Part shown: positions 6,031 through 9,219 of the stretch, one piece after another | How the letters are laid out: every line of letters starts with the position of its first letter | Numbering within the stretch: the stretch's first letter is position 1 | NCBI GenBank assembly: GCA_947628245.1 | Contig: CANQZH010000032.1 | Span: 1-9,219, forward strand | Source: an uncultured Bacilli bacterium | GTDB lineage: Bacteria > Bacillota_I > Bacilli_A > RF39 > UBA660 | Direction of reading: 5' to 3' | Length of the DNA stretch: 9,219 bases | Notes under the pieces: model-generated | Told to the model about the DNA's origin: nothing | The model's database searches: none | Seen by the model: the letters and a program-made list of their open reading frames with translations, nothing else | Made by a program: the position numbers and the translations under genes

Positions 6031-7297
6031 CTTCTTTAGGTAACATTATTAAAGTAGAAGTTTCCCTAAAAGATAATAGTTCATAGATTTTTTTTATATC
6101 TTCAATAGTGATATTTTCAAGCATTTCTTTTTCATCATCAATAATTCTTCCTTCATAAGTTAAAGAATTACCAATAATATCATTTACTTCTTCTAAATTT
6201 TCATAACTTAAAATTAAAGTAGCAATAGCTGATTTAATTTTTCTTTTAACATCATCTTCAAAAATTTCCATATTTTTTAACTTATCCATTAAAATATTTT
6301 CCATTTCATTAGGATATTTAGTACGACAACCAACTTCTAAAATTAAATAATCATATTCTTTATAAGCTGTATAATATAAATTATAAACTAATTTTTTCTC
6401 AACTAATTCTTCTTTAAATAAAGTAGTACTACCAAAATTAGATTCTAATAATAATCTTAAAATATTAACAACTTTTAAAGTATCATAATCTTTAAATAAA
6501 TTTAATGGGATTTTAGTATCAATCGTAATTTCGGGAATTTCAACATTAACGTTAATTATTTTTCTTTTAAGATTTACTTTTTTTCCTTCACGATAATTCA
6601 TTAATTTTGGTTTAGACCATTTATCTACTTTTTGTTTTTTAAAATATTCTTTGATAATACTTACACATTCATAAGGATCAATATTACCAGTTATAACAAA
6701 AGCCATATTAGCTGGATGATAAAAAGCTTTATATATTAAATTTAATTCTTCTAATTTAATAGCTTCAATATCTTTTTTTCGACCAACTAACTCAATATTA
6801 TTAGGATATTTTTGAAATAACATATCATTTAAAGTAAAGTATGAAATAACACTGGCATTATCAACACGCATTCTCATTTCTTCTAAAATAGGAACTCTTT
6901 CGTGTTCTACTTCACTTTCTTTAAATTCTTTTTCAAAAACAGTTTGTAATAGTAATAGTATATTTTCTTTTAATTTAGTTGTACCTATAAATTCATAAGA
7001 AGTTTTCATATTACTTGTTACCGCATTACTATAACTACCTAAGCGATTAAATTTAGATAATATTGGTTCATCACTTTCACACATAATATGTTCTAAATAA
7101 TGAGCAGACCCTCTATTAACGTGATATTTTTTATTTTTCCAAGTAAAATCTAAGTAATCTCCTCCATAAAAAACATTTAAAACACCTTGAAATGAATGAC
7201 TATGTTTATTTGCCCAAAGATAAACATTTAAACCATTATCAAGTTGTTCATAATAAATTGTTTCATTAATACCTTTGATTTTAATTTCTTTCATCAT
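6020..7297 (-). CDS. M16-family zinc peptidase, YfmH-like (catalytic partner)
   Basis: Insulinase-family (M16) metallopeptidase of 425 residues, cytoplasmic. The inverted zinc motif HYLEH is at residues 66-70 (His66, Glu69, His70), and the third ligand is expected in ILEEMRM (Glu140 or 139). The C-terminal half is the second M16 domain, without a zinc site. Its B. subtilis relative (YmfH/YfmH) is listed as associated with 5-aminopentanol modification of elongation factor P; applying that role here is inference. A near-perfect ribosome site AAAGGAGG precedes two adjacent ATG codons, at 7297 and 7294; the second has the better spacing. The start overlaps the end of the YfmF-like gene by 17 bases, so translation is probably coupled. 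It is the last gene of the operon. Confidence 0.9.
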   Translation of the reverse strand: MMKEIKIKGINETIYYEQLDNGLNVYLWANKHSHSFQGVLNVFYGGDYLDFTWKNKKYHVNRGSAHYLEHIMCESDEPILSKFNRLGSYSNAVTSNMKTSYEFIGTTKLKENILLLLQTVFEKEFKESEVEHERVPILEEMRMRVDNASVISYFTLNDMLFQKYPNNIELVGRKKDIEAIKLEELNLIYKAFYHPANMAFVITGNIDPYECVSIIKEYFKKQKVDKWSKPKLMNYREGKKVNLKRKIINVNVEIPEITIDTKIPLNLFKDYDTLKVVNILRLLLESNFGSTTLFKEELVEKKLVYNLYYTAYKEYDYLILEVGCRTKYPNEMENILMDKLKNMEIFEDDVKRKIKSAIATLILSYENLEEVNDIIGNSLTYEGRIIDDEKEMLENITIEDIKKIYELLSFRETSTLIMLPKEEQS

Positions 7298-8552
7298 TAG
7301 CCTCCTTTAAAACATAAGTCATTGTTTTTTTAAACTTTTTAGCTAACTTTTTAATATCATCAATTGTTACTAACTTAATTAATTCTCTTCTTTCTTCTGG
7401 TAGAGGTCTATTAAATAATATATGCATATAATATTCACCAATTAAATATTCTTCATTATCTTCATTCATTGTCATATTACTCATAACTTTTTCTTTTTGA
7501 ATTGCAAAATATTCAGCATCAATTTTACCAGTTTCCATTTCTTTTAAAGCTTTTAAAATATTTTTAATAGCTTCTTTAACATTTTCATATTTTAAGCCAG
7601 TATAAATTAAAAGATATTTATTAGGATAATCAAATCTAATACCTCTTGAATATACTAAAGGATTTTCAATTCTTAAATATCTAGCTAATTTATCAGATTG
7701 ATTAGCACGTCCTAAAATTTGAAGATATAAAGTTGAAACAGCATATAATTCAAAATCAGTTAAATCTTCAAATTGTAAATACATTAAAACTTGAGTTTGA
7801 GCATATTTTCCTTCTATTTCTAATTCTTGATAAGATGATATTTTATTTGATAAAGTATTAGAATATTTTTTTTCAACAATTGATTTTTTTTGAAAATATT
7901 TATTAATCAATTTAACACATTTATCCATATCTAAATCACCAATAATTAAAATATCAGCTTTAGAATCTTCAAATAATTTATGATAATCATTAATTAAATC
8001 TTCATTTGTAATACTATCTAATTGTTCGTGAGTTCCATTTATCATTTGACCTGAGATACTATCTTTAAATAAATATTTTCTTGATTCACAAAAAGCATAA
8101 GAAAAAGCATCTTCCTTATAATGATCAATACTTCTATGAATTCTTTCTTTAATAATTTCTTTACTTCTTTCATCAAATTTATTATCTTTAATATTAGGAT
8201 TTAAAACTTGTTCACATAAAAACTTAATACAATTTTCTAAATATTTAGAATCATTTATATATCTTGGACTTACAAAATCTAAAACAAAACTTGAAATATA
8301 AGATTCTCCTAATCGAGAATAATTAGAATAATACGCACTATTATAAAGATTTTCTAAAGCAATTAACATATCTCTTTTAGTAGGATATATTTTACTAGTA
8401 TATCCCATTAAATTAATTAAAAAAGAACGTAAAGGCATAAAAAGATTAGCAACATCATCAATAAAATTTATTTCCATATGAACATTTTTAAATTGCTCAC
8501 TTTGAATAGTTAATACTCTATAGCTTTCAAAATCATATTGCTTATATTTCAT
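7281..8552 (-). CDS. M16-family non-catalytic partner, YfmF-like
   Basis: M16-fold protein of 423 residues without the HxxEH zinc motif, so it is expected to be the inactive half of a heterodimer with the YfmH-like peptidase encoded next to it. Family-like stretches are LINLMGYTSKIYPTKRDMLIALENLYNSAYYS in the first domain (part of a long helix-rich block), NPLVYSRGIRFDYPNKYLL in the second, and a C-terminal IGEYYMHIL. Active/inactive gene pairs are typical of bacterial M16 proteins and of the B. subtilis ymfF-ymfH pair. The start ATG 8552 is chosen because AGAGGTG lies seven bases upstream. A GTG at 8579 extends the frame by nine codons, but it lies in the promoter's -10 region. The gene leads the two-gene operon. 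Confidence 0.88.
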   Translation of the reverse strand: MKYKQYDFESYRVLTIQSEQFKNVHMEINFIDDVANLFMPLRSFLINLMGYTSKIYPTKRDMLIALENLYNSAYYSNYSRLGESYISSFVLDFVSPRYINDSKYLENCIKFLCEQVLNPNIKDNKFDERSKEIIKERIHRSIDHYKEDAFSYAFCESRKYLFKDSISGQMINGTHEQLDSITNEDLINDYHKLFEDSKADILIIGDLDMDKCVKLINKYFQKKSIVEKKYSNTLSNKISSYQELEIEGKYAQTQVLMYLQFEDLTDFELYAVSTLYLQILGRANQSDKLARYLRIENPLVYSRGIRFDYPNKYLLIYTGLKYENVKEAIKNILKALKEMETGKIDAEYFAIQKEKVMSNMTMNEDNEEYLIGEYYMHILFNRPLPEERRELIKLVTIDDIKKLAKKFKKTMTYVLKEANDERN

Positions 8553-8570
8553 TTTGACACCTCTTTCATT

Positions 8571-8579
8571 ATTATACAC
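8571..8579 (-). promoter_or_regulatory. Possible extended -10 promoter of the YfmF-YfmH operon
   Basis: On the minus strand GTG-TATAAT, hexamer 8576-8571, preceded by another TG. No good -35 is seen at 16-18 bases. The start of transcription would fall only about 13 bases before ATG 8552, with the ribosome site at the very 5' end, so the leader would be unusually short. Moderate to weak. Confidence 0.4.
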
Positions 8580-8626
8580 AAACTTTGAAATTTTAAACTT
8601 AATACATATATCATAACAAATGTTTT

Positions 8627-8655
8627 AAAAAAAAGATATTGGTAAACAATATCTT
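8627..8655 (-). terminator. Intrinsic terminator after the BspA-type remnant
   Basis: On the minus strand AAGATATTG (8655-8647) pairs perfectly with CAATATCTT (8641-8633) around a 5-base loop, followed by eight T (8634-8627). It starts 16 bases past the TGA of the DUF285 remnant and separates it from the YfmF-YfmH promoter. Confidence 0.88.
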
Positions 8656-8670
8656 ACAGTAAACTAGACA

Positions 8671-9042
8671 TCAATCAAAAGATAGGCCTTTCCAAGATGG
8701 ATGAACTAAAGTATCTGGTGGAATAGCATTACTATTTTTAAACATTCCATCTGTTCTAGCTTCTTTATTATGAATAAAATTTGAACCATAAGTAATATTA
8801 AATAAATTTGTGGTATTTCCAAACATATCTCTGACCTTACTAGTATTAAATTTACTTAAATCTAAATTATTTAAAGAAGTTAAATTTTCAAACATACCTA
8901 TCATATATTTTATATTACTAGTATCATAAACTTGTTTTCAAGAAGTTGAAACAAATGATTGGGGAAAGAATTTATTTTCTTCATTTTTTGGTTCAATTTT
9001 TCCTCCCAAAAGCATCAAAAAAAGATGCTTTAATTTTTGCAT
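8671..9042 (-). pseudogene. Remnant of a BspA-type (DUF285) leucine-rich-repeat surface protein
   Basis: The C-terminal end of a surface protein with DUF285-type repeats. Seen are VYDTSNIKYMIGMF, then LNNLDLSKFNTSKVRDMF, which fit the family pattern LDLSxFdTSxVtxMxxMF, then a C-terminal tail with PSWKGLSFD. Members normally have many such repeats behind a signal peptide; here barely two remain. The same frame reads upstream through a TGA at 8940-8938, where a Trp would be natural (STS-stop-KQVYD), and on to ATG 9042, which starts a short hydrophobic stretch with KHLFLMLLGG. The terminal TGA at 8673-8671 is followed at once by a terminator and no later in-frame stop, so TGA reads as stop and the internal one is a lesion. 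Decayed and 5'-truncated is the best reading. The exact left limit is uncertain. Confidence 0.62.
9009..9031. other. Hairpin inside the 5' part of the surface-protein remnant
   Basis: AAAGCATC (9009-9016) and GATGCTTT (9024-9031) make an 8-bp perfect stem around an all-A loop (all-T on the minus strand). On the plus strand AATTTTT follows (a weak terminator shape), but no plus-strand gene ends here. On the minus strand GGGAGG follows at 9007-9002, which could be a ribosome site without a good start after it. Function unknown. Confidence 0.4.
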
Positions 9043-9132
9043 CTTATAATATCAAAGTGTAAAGTAAATTTCTATTTTAATTTGCACATTTTATTCAATT
9101 TCTTATTATTTTAATTTTTTAATTTATACTCT

Positions 9133-9219
9133 TTACATTAAATCTAAAACTTTTAAATCATTACCAACATAAACTACAAGATATTTTAAAGCATTACTTA
9201 TTCTTTCATCTTCACTATA
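9133..9219 (-). CDS. C-terminal end of an unrecognised gene entering from the right edge
   Basis: A frame open at the window edge gives 28 residues, including DERISNALKYLVVYVGNDLK, then TAA at 9135-9133. The mixed charged and hydrophobic make-up looks like coding sequence, but the piece is too short to identify, and an open run of this length is not rare by chance. No terminator is obvious in the AT-rich 100 bases after it. Confidence 0.4.
   Translation of the reverse strand, partial: YSEDERISNALKYLVVYVGNDLKVLDLM

Noticed and set aside
8615..8625. A second LexA box (AACAAATGTTT, identical over 11 bases to the core before the polymerase)
   Set aside because: The base before it is T, not G, so the GAAC half-site is broken; it sits between a terminator and a housekeeping-type operon, and such an AT-rich match can occur by chance.
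8920..9000. A 27-codon frame starting at TTG after GGGAGG near 9002
   Set aside because: The ribosome-site-like sequence is good, but the short product resembles nothing and it lies out of frame inside the surface-protein remnant, whose frame carries the recognisable repeats.
1..9219. CRISPR array, phage genes or an insertion-sequence transposase
   Set aside because: No regularly spaced repeats, no structural phage genes and no transposase or integrase frame were found on either strand.

Overview
The window is a very AT-rich stretch of chromosome with Gram-positive features: strong AGGAGG-type ribosome sites, extended -10 promoters, a lipobox signal peptide, a B. subtilis-type LexA box, a YolD-like protein and a YfmF/YfmH pair. 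This fits a low-GC Bacillota (Bacilli/Erysipelotrichia-like, possibly an uncultured gut lineage related to the Mollicutes). Intact genes write Trp as TGG and end in TAA. One degenerate gene ends in TGA just before a terminator, so UGA looks like a stop here, as in the standard code.

Left part (1-1960): the 3'-truncated gene of a secreted cyclophilin-type prolyl isomerase lipoprotein on the minus strand, with a clear promoter. Next is a DUF1016/YhcG-type PD-(D/E)XK nuclease gene broken by a single-base frameshift at a short homopolymer. It is flanked by a 14-bp inverted repeat (13/14 matches) and, further out, an 8-bp-stem hairpin of locally higher GC, which suggests a small acquired unit.

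Middle part (1960-4962): a DNA-damage cluster. On the minus strand, a CmpB-family membrane protein and an AlkD-like alkylpurine DNA glycosylase form a tight two-gene operon. On the plus strand, a Y-family translesion polymerase and a YolD-like protein overlap by 8 bases. The plus-strand promoter carries a near-consensus LexA (SOS) box just downstream of its -10, and the box also settles the polymerase start codon. The YolD-like gene overlaps by 15 bases the tail of a convergent gene of unknown function (4948-5733).

Right part (5734-9219): a tRNA-Ala(UGC) with its own promoter and terminator and two unusual bases (C33, and a C-A mismatch in the T stem). Then a minus-strand operon of two M16-family proteins, the metal-free YfmF-like partner followed by the HxxEH-containing YfmH-like peptidase, ending in a terminator that overlaps the last stop codon. 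At the far right are a terminator, a decayed BspA-type (DUF285) leucine-rich-repeat surface protein remnant with an internal TGA, and the last 28 codons of an unrecognised reading frame running off the window.

The clearest biological unit is the SOS-controlled polymerase/YolD operon set back-to-back with the alkylation-repair operon. I do not see a convincing wholly new system. The most unusual items are the repeat-flanked broken nuclease, the variant tRNA-Ala and the unrecognised coiled-coil gene.
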